From NCBI RefSeq assembly GCF_029931775.1, contig NC_079312.1, positions 132,107,872 to 132,171,871 on the forward strand: a stretch of 64,000 nt of DNA, read 5' to 3'. The position numbers and the translations under genes were made by a program. A model generated the notes under the pieces. That model made no database searches. It saw nothing but the letters and a program-made list of their open reading frames with translations, and had not been told where the DNA came from. The stretch comes from Euleptes europaea. Lineage: Eukaryota > Chordata > Lepidosauria > Squamata > Sphaerodactylidae. This document shows positions 1 to 11,300 of the stretch, piece after piece; the stretch's first letter is position 1, and each line of letters starts with the position of its first letter.

Positions 1-52
1 AGATCAGAGTCCACTGCTCCAAACCACCGCTCTTAACCACTACACCATGCTG
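1..52 (-). repeat. tRNA-derived SINE, 5' head fragment
   Basis: Read on the minus strand this is the head TGGTGTAGTGGTTAAGAGCGG found in other copies in the window, for example at 32855-33148. Truncated by the window edge. Confidence 0.7.
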
Positions 53-126
53 GGTCCCAAGTGGGTATGGGACAGCCTGGAATCTAGAACTCTAAGCATT
101 TAAGGGGGAGTTGCATGGTTGCTCAC

Positions 127-255
127 CCACAGCCTTCAGGATGTCACTGGGCACATTGTTCCCGGCCAACTCAAGCTGTCGTAGCACCCGGTTGCTATGC
201 AGGCAATTCAAGAGCGCACGCCCCCCTAGAAGCCCAACGTTATTCCAACGAAGAT
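127..255 (-). CDS. LRRC45: LRRC45 coding exon 5
   Basis: 129 nt, phase 1 to phase 1. It encodes [19 protein letters not shown] and then a repeat ending [11 protein letters not shown]. The acceptor is CTTGTCTAG and the donor GTGG|GTGAGC. It is the last LRRC45 exon inside the window. Confidence 0.93.
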
Positions 256-3200
256 CTAGACAAGAAGCAAAGTACCACATACAGCCATCAGTCATACATT
301 TGATATCTCTTTTCTAGATTTCTGGACACTGGAAATGAAACTGGATCCTTTCTGGAGAGGTTAAATGTAAGTGCATTTCATGGAGGTTCTTCGTTTTAGA
401 GAGGAGGCAGGATGCTAAAGCAATCCTAACAGTCTTACCTGGGATGACCTCCATTGAGTCAAGCAGTGTTTGAAGTAGTTAGAGGAGAGATGGTGCCTGT
501 TGTTTGCCCCCTGAACTTGTTTTCAGATGGTTTTATGTAAATTTTAGAGTGCAATTGCTCTACGCTTAAATATATTGCAAACTGCGTTGAAGATTTTTGG
601 GTGGAAAGGTAGCTGATAAATAGTCTAAATAAAATAAAGGACTTGGGCCAAAAAAGCTGGCCGCTTAGGCTTGGTATATAGTTGCATGTTCCTGTGCTTC
701 ACTTGCGCTTACTTGGTGCAACTGACGGTGGGTCAGTTTGTATCCTTTGGAATCACTCCAGTGTGACACATGATTACCTGCAAAGAAACCACGACTGCCC
801 CATCACCCTGCTCAGTCCTACACTGCTGCTCTATGGCACCTGGTGGATGCAGAGCATGAACGGGGGGGGGGGGGGGAAGAGAGAGAGAATCTACTCAAGC
901 CCTTACCAATTTCCTGCAGAGTGGAATTGTTTTTCAGCGCCATGGAGAGCTCTCCTGCCCCCTGGTGGTTGATCTGATTATTGCGCAGATCCAGGCGTTG
1001 CAGAGTACCGTTTGCTCCAAGCCCTTCGCAGAACAAAGCAAAACTTTCCTCCCAGATACCCAAGTTGTTCCATTCTAAAGTGAGGCTGCAAGGGGAAAGT
1101 CAGAATCAAAGGCAAATCAGAAAGAGACTTCAGGTCTCAGAACACAGCCAGCCCCAAGCTATAATCAAGGAGGGCCTGAACCACCCCTCTGTCACGCCTG
1201 GACACACATTCAGATAAGAGCCCCTTCTCTCCAGTTTCCAACTACAGTTAAATGGACTGTCAGAGGGAGGCCAGGAAGCAACCGGGGATCCTGCCTGGAT
1301 CCAGCCCCAGCTGAGAACCCCCTCACTCCGGCTTCAAACTGCCATTCCATCAGAGGGAGGACAGGGAGCAGTAAGGCACCTCTCCATCTTGCTTACACTC
1401 AGCTTGCCTGAGAAACCCTGCCCCAAGATACATGTTGTATTGAACTTTAATTACCATGTGTATCACATTTTGATTCCTGAGCCATTTTGGGAGCCAATTT
1501 GCATCTGAAAAGCAGCAGCTCATGAGGTGGGTTGCTTGGAAGACTGCCGCTCCCACCACTGAATGGAGATGTGGTGCCCTTACTGAAGGGCACCAGGAGG
1601 TGGCGACGGAGGCAACATAGTGGCACCAGCAGCACCATGCCGGTTCACAGATACTGAATGGACAACAGAACCTCCACAGGGTAGTTTCGTCATCACCAGC
1701 ACCGTTCCCTTCCGTGGCTCCGTCTCTGGCAAACTGAACTCAAGGCCCCAGTGGCACCCCCACCCCTTTGTTATACTCTTCAATACAGACACAATTTCTC
1801 CTTGCTGGAATCTCCCAGCAAGTCACCAGGTGAGAGGCTGCTGATCCAAAGTAGGATAAAAACACAATGAATACATAATCAAGAATAGAACCCTGACTTT
1901 CCCTTCTCAGCACACAAAACATGAAGAATCCTTCTCTGCCCCGGCAAACAGCAACAAAGGATGCCATTCTTGTTTAGCTTAACTTCTCCCATCACTGCCA
2001 GCCCCCCCCCCCCCAAAGAGTCTCAGCTCTTCTGTCCATTCCCCATCCTGCTCACCTCCTGATAGACTTGTTTTGCCTGAGCAGTTTCCCCAGGGCTTCA
2101 GCTCCCACAGCTCGCAGGTTATTGCCCTGAAACAAACAGATTCTTGTCAGTGACCCACTGCATGCCCACTTAGCCAGGAAGATCACCTACTCTACAAATG
2201 CCTGTCTTAAACAAGTCAGGATTTCACAGCTTCATAGCTTTTGGGGGAACTGCCGATTTTTTCCTACACCTCCATGGAACTACAGTTTATGTTCAGCTTA
2301 ATGTGTAGGGTTGCTAATCTCCAGGTAGTCAATGTAAAAGAAATATTACTGAGCTGCTTAAAGCAAGCTTATTCATAAAATTGCAGCTACTATGGCTATA
2401 TAATTTTCACGTTGTCTAACCTACTCCGAAGTCATATACATCAGTTCACAAAACAAAACGCTTTTGGTTGATTTCCTAATTTATATAATTCATTACAAGG
2501 CTGCAAACATATTCTGATATGCTAACAAAAATATATAATTTTGCACTATTGCCGCAAAAACAACATTAGATTGCCATCCAGGCATACATACATAAGTTCA
2601 AAATCTTAATATTGAAATTTATATAGCCATAGTAGCTGCGATTTTTTGAATAAACCTCCAGGTCGTAGCTGGAGATCTCCTGCTATTACAACTGATCTCC
2701 AGCCAAATACAGATCAGTTCACCTGGAGAAAATGGCGGCTTTAGCAATTAGACTCTATGACATTTAAGTCCCTCCTCTCCCCAAATCCCACCCTCCTCAC
2801 ACTCTGCCCCAAAAATCTCCAGGTATTTCCCAACCCAGAGCTGGCAACCCTATTAATGTGTTTTAAATGGTTTTGAGCTGCTCAGTTCTATACTGCTTTG
2901 CATACTCTCTGAACAGAAATGTAGGATAGAAAGTAACAAAATGAATCCCCAGGATTCCTCTGGGAAGGAAGTCATGGCCTTTAAAATGGCAAAAAACTGT
3001 AACACAGACACAAACTACATAAGACTGAGCTTGTGGGGTCCGTACTACTAATACACTTCTACTAACACAAATATATGCCTCTCCCAACCCAGGTGGGGTA
3101 GTGAACAGTTGAGCCCTTCTTAATGGTGGACAGTTCCGCATTATGTATTCAGAGTCAGGGTGCAAGTCATATACACAGAAATGGGAAGAACTGAAAAGCA

Positions 3201-5627
3201 ATTCATTTGGGATTATTTGTTCTTGTCCCCTGGTTCTGCTACTTTTTGTATTTTAAAACATCCCTGGGACAACAAGAACCAGAAACCTACCAAAAAAAAC
3301 CACAAGTGAGATTATCCAAATTCTAACAGGAATGAAAAGGGTGCATAAAGAGTTTCAAGTCTTACTTGGCCTAAAAGTTGCACAGCAGCTGTGACTGTGG
3401 GAAATTATTTTCCCCTGGAACCATACAACAGATGGGAAAGGAACTCAAGAGGTGTTTTCTGCTTGGTAGCCCTCTCTTCTCTCTACTAGCTGTTGCCAAA
3501 GATCAAGGTTTGACCTTAGAGAGGGCCAGGCCCTAATGCTTGAGGCTGAACAGACTCACCTTCAGGTCCAAGGATTTCACAACTGAGTTAGTGCAAAGTC
3601 CATGAAGTAGTAGCTTAGCCCCTGAAAAGGAGAAGGAAGGGTAAGTTCATTCCAACTCTGGCCTCTCGTCTCCCCGCACTGATAGAAGGCACCAATTCAG
3701 AATGGCAGCATGGCGATGTCAGCCTTAAGGGATTGATTGGCCACCTATCGCCCTGACCCTCGAGAAGCCTGGGCTCTGCATAGCTCATTTACAGGCCACT
3801 GAAGTCCATAGGTATCACTTAGAAGGGTATCACTCTGCTTAGAACTGCAGGGAGTGGGGGGGTCGCCATTGCCCCACCTCCTCTTAAGGGAATGACTGGC
3901 CTCCTCAGCCTACCACTCCAGCATCTGAGATTTCACTAGACATCATCCTTGCAGACCCTGAGGCTAGAAACTCATGTTAAAAGCTGGTTCTCACACCCAG
4001 TGCTAAATTTCCCATTCACATAGTACAGTCAAAGAGTTGCGGAGTCTGCTCAGCCCTGCTTAAGAAACTGGACAGCACATGTTTGGACCAATGGGAGGGT
4101 TCCCATCTAATTTTCTCTGGGGCTTAGTCTAAATGTCAGGATGGAGTTAACAGGATTTCAAATGCCACTCACACATCTATCATCATTCTGAATGTCCATG
4201 TCCTTTCACTTTGTCCCTTTGTTGTCATTCCCATCTGCAAGAATTCCTAGCCATTTTTCCTAGGTCTTACATTGCACCTCATCATACTTCGGTTCATCCC
4301 TTTCCACAGCAAAAGAAAAGTCCCATTATAATCAGCCCTTACCCTTACAAAATTCTGCTACTGGTCTCAGAACAAGAAGTTAATTGTTCTTTCCCTATGA
4401 ACAGTCTTTACCCCAAATGCCTGCAGAACACTGAAGAGAATGAGTTGTGATCTGGGGAGCTGAGGTTCAAATTTATTTTCAGTCACAAACACATACTCTC
4501 ATCCCATCATCCCATTTGCAATATGGGGATAATGATTTTGGCCTACCTTGCAAGGCTGTTGTAAGGATTAGAAAAAGAGTAGGTTTTTATATGCCAACTT
4601 TCTCTACTACTTAAGGATCAAATCAGCTTACAATCACCTTCCTTTTCCCTCCCCACAACAGACACCCTGAGAGGTAGGTGTGGCTGAGAGAGCTCTAAGA
4701 GAGCTGTGACTAGCCCAAGGTCACCCAGCTTGCTTCATGTGTAGGAGTGGGGAGGATTACTGTGACAATATATGCAAAGTGATTTGAACATTACAAGAAC
4801 TATACCAGGGTTAAGGATTCTTCTTCTTCTGCCTCACTTCTACACACCAGTGTGGTACAATGTCAGACTCGGATCTGGGAGACCCAGGTTCAAATCCCCA
4901 CTCTGCCACGGAAGCTCACTGGGTGACCTTGGGCTAGTCGCACACTCTCAGCCTAACCTACCTCACAGGGGAGAGGAGAAGGATGTAAACTGCTTTTGGT
5001 CCCCGTGGGAAGAAAGGCGAGATATAAATGAAGTAAATAAAATTACTTCATTTATCAATGTGGCTGCTTTATGAATCCTTTTAATATCTCACAGTGCAGA
5101 ACTGTGCCTGGTGTAGAGCCACATTTTTAGGGAAAGGGAATGTTAGGAAGCCACTTTTTATCCATGATGGATTATACCTTTATTCCTAATATGCTTCATG
5201 GTGATTGGCCCAATACAGTCAAAATCTGCAAGTTCAGAGGTGCAGAGAAATCCACTCAGGCAGCCCATTTATTTATACTAAGCATGACAACCGAGTGAAG
5301 TTAAATTGAGAAAGCAAACCAGGGGATAAATGGCCACAGACTTTGGCTCGCTGCTTCCAGGACAGAACAAAAACCAAGGACCGCCTTGCGGACGAGAGCC
5401 CCACCTTCTTCACTCAGCATGCAGTCACTCAGCACAATGTCGGTGAACTGGAGCTCATCCTGCAAGAGCTTGCCCAAGGCCCCACACGTGTCCACAGAAA
5501 GGCTCTGTGCAGCAAAATCCAAGCGGCTTCTCCCTTTCGCCTCCTGTAAGAGCTGCAGGACGCTCTCCTGTGGCTCAGCCCCGCTCTCCTTGCACAGCCG
5601 AGTGAAGGACCTTCGGAAGTCATCCAT
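127..5627 (-). CDS. LRRC45: LRRC45 (leucine-rich repeat-containing protein 45), N-terminal five coding exons; gene continues past the left edge
   Basis: Known role: centrosomal protein of the proximal centriole linker and distal appendages, needed for centrosome cohesion and early ciliogenesis. Seen here: five exons on the minus strand (5405-5627, 3560-3621, 2056-2126, 907-1085, 127-255) with GT/AG borders that join in phase and encode about 222 residues. The protein starts [20 protein letters not shown] and then shows a run of leucine-rich repeats of the ribonuclease-inhibitor type, such as [40 protein letters not shown] and [18 protein letters not shown]. From memory this matches vertebrate LRRC45 closely. 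The long C-terminal coiled coil (the family is about 670 residues) must lie left of position 127. I chose the ATG at 5625-5627 because the family starts M(D/E)(D/E)FRRS; an in-frame ATG five codons upstream is possible but has a poorer context. CENPX is its divergent neighbour. Confidence 0.93.
256..906 (-). other. LRRC45 intron 4
   Basis: No gene or recognised repeat seen. It includes a short poly-G run near 865. Confidence 0.6.
907..1085 (-). CDS. LRRC45: LRRC45 coding exon 4
   Basis: 179 nt, phase 2 to phase 1, 59 whole codons. It carries two leucine-rich repeats ([13 protein letters not shown] and [19 protein letters not shown]) and ends STLQEI. The acceptor is CCCCTTGCAG and the donor ATTG|GTAAGG. 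Confidence 0.93.
1086..2055 (-). other. LRRC45 intron 3
   Basis: About 970 bp with no recognised coding exon or repeat family. A poly-C run lies near 2003-2014. Confidence 0.6.
2056..2126 (-). CDS. LRRC45: LRRC45 coding exon 3
   Basis: 71 nt, phase 0 to phase 2. It encodes a repeat starting [18 protein letters not shown] and running to NKSIR. The acceptor is TTTGTTTCAG and the donor GGAG|GTGAGC. Confidence 0.92.
2307..2851. mobile_element. Nested short repeats: 'GGGTTGCC' terminal-inverted-repeat element carrying a second inverted-repeat element
   Basis: The outer unit begins TAGGGTTGCTAATCTCCAGG and ends with the inverse, CTGGCAACCCTA. It shares its body (CTGGAGATCTCCTGCTATT) with the copy at 8512-8685. 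It is interrupted by an AT-rich segment whose ends (2368-2407 and 2615-2653) are imperfect inverted repeats of about 38 bp built around GCAGCTACTATGGCTATATA. Both look like non-autonomous DNA transposons (MITEs). The family name is unknown to me. Confidence 0.65.
3560..3621 (-). CDS. LRRC45: LRRC45 coding exon 2
   Basis: 62 nt, beginning in phase 1 (completes Gly) and ending in phase 0. It encodes [20 protein letters not shown], the first leucine-rich repeat. The acceptor is CCTTTTCAG and the donor is GAAG|GTGAGT. It is too short for ordinary ORF finding and was found by continuity with exon 1. Confidence 0.92.
4440..4572 (+). repeat. MIR-like SINE remnant
   Basis: Contains the typical 3' part AATATGGGGATAATGATTTTG followed by CTACCTTGCAAGGCTGTTGT. 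Old and truncated; lies in LRRC45 intron 1. Confidence 0.6.
4573..4755 (-). repeat. tRNA-derived SINE (squamate type), reverse copy
   Basis: Starts with the reversed tail GTTTTTATATGCCAACTTTC and includes TAGCCCAAGGTCACCCAGCT, as in the copy at 32855-33148. The head is missing. Confidence 0.7.
4848..5045 (+). repeat. tRNA-derived SINE
   Basis: The head AGTGTGGTACAATGTCAGAC and a B-box-like GGTTCAAATCC are followed by GTGACCTTGGGCTAGTCGCA and a tail with GTAAACTGCTTTTGGTCCC and GAGATATAAATGAA. Lies in LRRC45 intron 1. Confidence 0.75.
5405..5627 (-). CDS. LRRC45: LRRC45 coding exon 1
   Basis: 223 nt, 74 codons plus one base. It encodes the N-terminal cap, from MDDFRRS to the sequence ending DCMLSEE. 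It ends with the donor GAAG|GTGGGG in phase 1. A possible acceptor (CTGCTGCAG|AG) sits just before the ATG, so a separate 5'-UTR exon is conceivable. Confidence 0.92.
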
Positions 5628-5975
5628 CTCTGCAGCAGGCATTGGTGTAACTCATCCCCCTGCCCCACGGTGCAGATGAGGGGTGAGGGTAGCTCTTGCC
5701 AGGGAAAGGCAGTGGGGGTAGCCTGGGCAGACAGCAATTGTTATAGGTTATCTCCCTGGCACACAACGCAAAGTTCTCTCTCTCCAGCCACTACGCTTCA
5801 AGATTCTAAACCCCAAATAAGGGCCCCAGAAATGCCAGTTTCCCCAACTTCACCCTTGCAGGAACACCAAAGCAACAGTAAGACCCATTTCCAAACAGCC
5901 ATTGAACATTGCTAGAAATACAGCCTCACCCTTCAACTGCCAACTCCAGCCTATGTAACTAAGGAAAAACTGTGT

Positions 5976-5992
5976 ATGATGGGAGTTGTAGT
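5976..5992 (-). promoter_or_regulatory. ZNF143/SBS-type site, LRRC45 proximal copy 1
   Basis: On the minus strand it reads ACTACAACTCCCATCAT, close to the known ZNF143/THAP11 motif ACTACAAYTCCCAGCATGC. It lies about 350 bp upstream of the LRRC45 ATG, oriented toward LRRC45. Confidence 0.7.
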
Positions 5993-6035
5993 TACACTCT
6001 TCCCCTCCCAAACCCTATTACCGGGAAAGGAAGGC

Positions 6036-6052
6036 ACGCTGGGAGTTGTAGT
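6036..6052 (-). promoter_or_regulatory. ZNF143/SBS-type site, LRRC45 proximal copy 2
   Basis: On the minus strand it reads ACTACAACTCCCAGCGT, a near-consensus ZNF143 site 60 bp from the first and in the same orientation. The tandem pair is the likely LRRC45 core promoter (inference). Confidence 0.72.
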
Positions 6053-8130
6053 TCAGGGTGCATTTGACATCTCTTAAGACATTCCTTTCTTCAGCTCTGT
6101 ACATGTGACACACACCCATACACAGGTGTATTAAAATATTATGTTGTAAGGAAATAGAAGTCTTCCTGAAGTATATGGATATACAATGAACTAGAACTAC
6201 AGATTTATCTCTCCAACAAGAGACTAAGCTAGTTTTACTTAACATTTACCTGTTTTATTTCTAAAAAGAGCACAAGAAAGGGATTTAAGAGTAGCCATAT
6301 CAAAAGTGTTGAAACTATGGGATGTCATGGTTACAATTGATTTCTGTTTTTATGAGACCATGATGTTCAGACATGCTCTGGCAGAATAACAAGACAGCCC
6401 TTTAAATGAATGTTGCTGCTTGTACATTCTATAAAATATAGATATCTAGAACTTTCTCCATTCTCTACTTGTGTGCAATTCAATACATTATTGATTTAAG
6501 CTGGAGGGGGGAAGCCAGTCATTAACACCTCGTTGCTGTGATTCTGCCTTGCTGTTTGTTCTGGAATCATACTGCTGTCCATGAAATCACTATAATGCCT
6601 CAATATGCTATCAAGGAATAGAACGAGACACTCAAGACTTTCTGTATGCCAGAAATGCAATCTACCTCCTGTTAGTCAGTTCAGACTAACAATTCGCTTT
6701 TAGGGTCAGTTCACCTAAATACGTTCATCATTCAGTGATTTCAGGATGTGTGAAACAGTCATTACAGATCAAAAATTAAAATTTTTCCCCATCTCAAACC
6801 ACCAAATACCATTCTCTTTAACGGAGGCGAGTCATGCTTTCGTCTACAAATCATACTGTGACAAGTCATCAGCTGAAGAGACAAAGTGAAGCACATGCAT
6901 TCCATTCCTGTTTAGCCATCCCTAAACTAGATGAATGATATCCATTTGTTCAACTTTTCAAACCCTTTGTCATCTGTAGTGTATTTCATTACTTCAATGC
7001 CCAATTTAACCTTGTCATGCGAGATGATCAATTTGCACACTAAGATCAGTAAATCTGTATTTCTTCATACCATTTATGAGCAAGTCAAAATACATTTGCT
7101 TGGGATGGCTATTTACTAACCCTATGATACTTAGTTACTTTTACAATGCTACTTCAATCACTCAGATGTACACCATTTGTTGAATGGGCACTTGTACTTT
7201 TTTCCTGTTAATAATACATACTAATTTTAAAAATGCAACAATGGCCTCATTAATTATTGCTGTAATTGTTTCTAAAGCTGAGTGGATAGTAGATAGCCTG
7301 TGAGGTCCACCCCTAAATTCACCCCCACACACACACACCTTGGCACCCTAGGCAGTTAACCGGGTCACCTGCCCCGAAACCCAGCCTTGCACACATATAT
7401 GAGTCAGCCCGCAAAAAAGTTCTGACATCTACGGGAGGTTTGTCTACTTCCAAGCTTAATAACTTGATGGTGGAAAAAAGTTCCAGTGAGTTCGGTATGA
7501 CTAACTCCGAAGTGCATGCGCCTAGGTTTGGGACTGCAACCTTCAGCTACAATTCTATGCACACTTACACTGGAGTAAGTGGCATTAAACTTAAATAGGA
7601 TTATTCCTGAATAAAGAAACATAGGACTGCGCAGTTAGGCACATTTTCTTAGAAGCAGGTCCCAGTAATAGAAATATAACGTATGAATGGGAAAATTAAG
7701 AGCTTTCAGACCATGATTAATTGGGAATGATGAAAAACATAGTAGCAGCCCAAGCAGTAGGATTCCCGTTTAAATCAATGGGGCTTCTGCAGAAGCGTTG
7801 TAAGCTTCTCACGTCATAGAAGGAACTGGAAAATGCTGATAACAACCGAACTGGCGCTTAGTATCACCAACACAACTCGCAGGTACACCGGTAATGAAGA
7901 AATGCAAAAACACTGCCGGCAAACCAGCAAAGAAGCTGCAAGGCCCCTCAGCGACTCTCTCCTTTTATTCTGTCCCCACGTGGCTCCGAGCCCGCCGGCA
8001 TGCTCTGTTCCCAGACTCTGACTGTCCTTTTTTTTAGCCTTCCGAGTTCCTACCCTGACCAGCCGCCCCGCCCTCGATGATTGACTGAGGCAGACCGCCT
8101 GAGGAAATTTTACACTGGGAGGCAAAGGAA
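6053..8130. other. Interval between the two promoter clusters
   Basis: No coding exon recognised. It holds a short CA run near 7325 and a fragment of a small palindromic repeat near 7540-7640 (CTATGCACACTTACACTGGAG). GC and CpG content rise sharply from about 7.9 kb to 8.45 kb, a probable CpG island around the CENPX start. Confidence 0.55.
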
Positions 8131-8146
8131 CCACAACTCCCAGAAT
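8131..8146 (+). promoter_or_regulatory. ZNF143-like half site, CENPX copy 1
   Basis: CCACAACTCCCAGAAT, a diverged ZNF143 motif about 165 bp upstream of the CENPX ATG. Confidence 0.55.
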
Positions 8147-8176
8147 ACCTGGTGAAGAGGACGTCTTCGCCCCCGA

Positions 8177-8184
8177 CCGGAAAT
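8177..8184 (+). promoter_or_regulatory. ETS-family (GABPA-like) site
   Basis: CCGGAAAT lies between the two ZNF143-type sites. ETS plus ZNF143 is a common pairing in housekeeping promoters. Short motif, so support is modest. Confidence 0.45.
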
Positions 8185-8216
8185 AGAAGCAGATGGTGGG
8201 CGGGCAAACGAGGGAG

Positions 8217-8236
8217 ACTACAACTCCCAGCATGCA
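8217..8236 (+). promoter_or_regulatory. ZNF143/SBS-type site, CENPX copy 2 (near-perfect consensus)
   Basis: ACTACAACTCCCAGCATGCA matches the full ZNF143/THAP11 consensus and sits 74 bp upstream of the CENPX ATG. It is probably the core promoter element. No TATA box is seen. Confidence 0.82.
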
Positions 8237-8309
8237 CTGGGCTTTGGCGGTTCAAGCCCCTGAGCCGGTCGGGGATTGGAAGGCAGACAGGGGGAGGCGC
8301 CGTTGTGAA

Positions 8310-8348
8310 ATGGAGAAGCGGGATGGAAACAGCTGCGGCTTCAAAAAG
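8310..8348 (+). CDS. CENPX: CENPX coding exon 1
   Basis: 13 codons, [13 protein letters not shown], ending AAAAAG|GTCGGG in phase 0. The residues GFKK match human GFRK directly before the first intron. Confidence 0.88.
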
Positions 8349-11300
8349 GTCGGGGGAAAGGGAGACCCGGGAAAGGAATTATGGGCGAGGGAGGAAAGGT
8401 GGGAAGAGGCGGCCTTCCTAGAAGTTCGCAGTTTTGATGGTCTTCAGTCCAACTAAAAACTTTGGAAAGGTTCTGGTAGGCAACCGTTAGAATCTGCTTG
8501 AATAGGGCTGCCAACCTCCAGGTACTAGCTGGAGATCTCCTGCTATTGCAACGGATCTCCAGTCGATAGAGATCAGATCACCTGGAGAAAATGGCCACTT
8601 TGGCAACTGGACTCTATGGCATTGAAGTCCCTCCCCTCCCCAAACCCCTCCCCCCTCAGGCTCCACCCCTAAAGCCACCCGCCAGTAGCAAAGAGGGACC
8701 TGGCTTGAATGAAGATATTTCATTAGCGTATCAGGTTATGTAAATGTTGCTAACAGGGTGCTTGATTCAATCCCATGAGGTTCCTGCCTTAGGCTGTCTA
8801 TATTTATGTCATTCCCTTTAATGTGCCAGAATATGTTATGACAATGGCCATAACAGGTTTTGAGAGCTAGAATCGAGTCCAGTAGCACCTTAGAGACCAA
8901 CAAGATTTTTAGGATGTAAGCTTTCCAGAGTCAAAGCTCCCTTCATTAGATGTGGGTGTGTGTTAAGTGCCGTCAAGTCACTTCCGACCTATGGCAACCA
9001 TATGAATTAATGACCTCCAAAACATCCTTTCGTTAACGGCCTTGCTCATGTCCTGCAGACTGGAGGACATGGCTTCCTTTATAGAGTCAATCCAGCTCAT
9101 GCTGGGTCTTCCTCTTTTCCTACCACCTTCAACTTTTCCTATCATTATCTTTTCCAGCGACTCTTGTCTTCTTATAATGTGACCAAAGTACAATTGCCCC
9201 AGTTTAGTCATTTTAGTTTCTAGGGACAGTTCAGGCTTGATTTCCTCCAGAACCCACACCTGTCTTTTTGGCAGTCCACGGTACCTGTAAAACTCTCCTC
9301 CAACACCACATTTCAAAGGAATTTACTTTCTTCCTGTCAGCTTTCTTCGTTGTCCAACTTTCACACCCATACATAGTAATGGGGGAAATTATGGCATGAA
9401 TTAACTTGATCTTGACCACCAGTGACACATCCTTACACTTAAGTGTGTTTTCTAGCTTCTTCATGGCTGCCCTTCCCAGTTTCAATCTCCTGATTTCTTG
9501 GTTGCAGTCTCCCTTTTGGTTAATGATGGAGCCAAGGAACAGAACATCTTGAACAATTTCAATTTCCTCATCATTAACTTTAAAGTTATGTAATTCCCCT
9601 GTAGTCATTACTTTTGTCTTCTTGATGTTCAGCTGTAATCCTTCTTTGGCACTTTCTGCTTTAACCTTCATCAGGAGTAGTTTCAAGTCTTCGCTATTTT
9701 CTGCCAGTAATGTGCTGTCATCTGTATATCTCAAATTGTTACGGTAATATTCCTTCCACTAATTTTCACTCCGCATCCATCTAATTCTAATCCATCTTTC
9801 CTTATGATCTGCATATTGATTGAAGAGATAGGGAGATAAAATGCATTCTTGTCTGAAACGTTTGCTAGTTGAAAACAATTCTGTTTTTCCATATTCTGTC
9901 CTAATTGTAGCACATCAAAACAACCAAATGCTGGGGCACACTTTTTTTTTTAAGAAGAAACCACCATAGCTTTTCATGATCCACACAGTCAAATCTTTGC
10001 TGTTTTCTGTGAAACACAAGCTGATTTTCTTCTGAAATTCTCTTGTGTGCTCCAGTAACCCATGAATCGGTTATGACAGTTATGCAATAGGAGAGTTTTG
10101 GGGACAGAATTCCAGATGTGTAGCTATGTTAGCCTGTAGAAGCAAAATAAAACAGGAGTCCAATGGCACCTTAAAGGCTAACAAACATTTTTTCCAGCAG
10201 ATTTTTTGTGAGCTAAAGCTCACAGATGTACTGGGGCAGAAGACTCTGGAGAAGTGGCTCCCCCAACACATGCCCCAGCAAGAGATAAAGGTACTTAGGG
10301 ATAGAGGAGTAGTTCCTTATGGAGAGTAGTTGGGATAGAGGAGTAGTTCCTTATGGGGCTGTGGAACTGTGGAGTAGGGAATGAATCAAAGGGTCCTAAT
10401 AGAATCTGTGGAGAGAGATCTGACTTGTTAGGCTCCCTCAGCTCAATCCCCTGCTTTTGGGACTGTTTTGTCTGTCCTCTGCTAGCATTGCTTATCTAAT
10501 ACAACTTTATTTGCAATCAGAGGTTTTTTATTTGCTATAGAAATTTGAAGGCCAGTAATTTCTGTGAACTTGTAATAAACTGCATGTAATGAATGAATTC
10601 AGTTGCCCTCATATTGACTGGGTAAATGTATCCTCTGGTCCAGATGGAAAGACAAATGTAGATATGGTATATGATTATGCTGTGGAACAGCTGGTCATGG
10701 GACTGATGAGGGGGAGGTAGTCCTAGACTTTCAGTGCAACCCTATGCAGACTTACTCTAGTTTAAGCCCACTGAAGCCACTGTTCATCCTGACTGGTGGC
10801 CAGGACCTCCTGTGAGAAGTTAGTACTGCAGAGCTGATCTGGAGTTAGGTGGTTACTAAATTCAACATATGTGTAAGTAGGAAGTTGCACTGAAGGCTGT
10901 ACATGTTAACACTTTAGACAAACATCCTTTTTTTAAAAAATTAAGTGAGGGGATTAGTTAAAAGGAAGAATCAGAAAATTGAAATTCCTCAGGAGAGCTC
11001 AAGAATGATAATAGAAGCTCTGATGAATGTACATCACAGATTTGGAAAGGTATAAGCAGGGCCAAGAATATGTCAGCATGGTTAAATCAAGGCAGCTATA
11101 AAATGCAGGAAGGCTTTCCTAAAAAACTGAAGTTTTGCTCAAATGAAGGAAATAAAAAGAAGCACTAGGGCAAAATTAGGGCAAATTAATGATAAAGCAA
11201 GCTAAAGAAAAAACCTCAGCAAACCACCAAGCAAAACCTGAGAAGAATACTGCTAGAAAATTTACTACATTTAAATTCATTAGAAGCAAGATACTGACGA

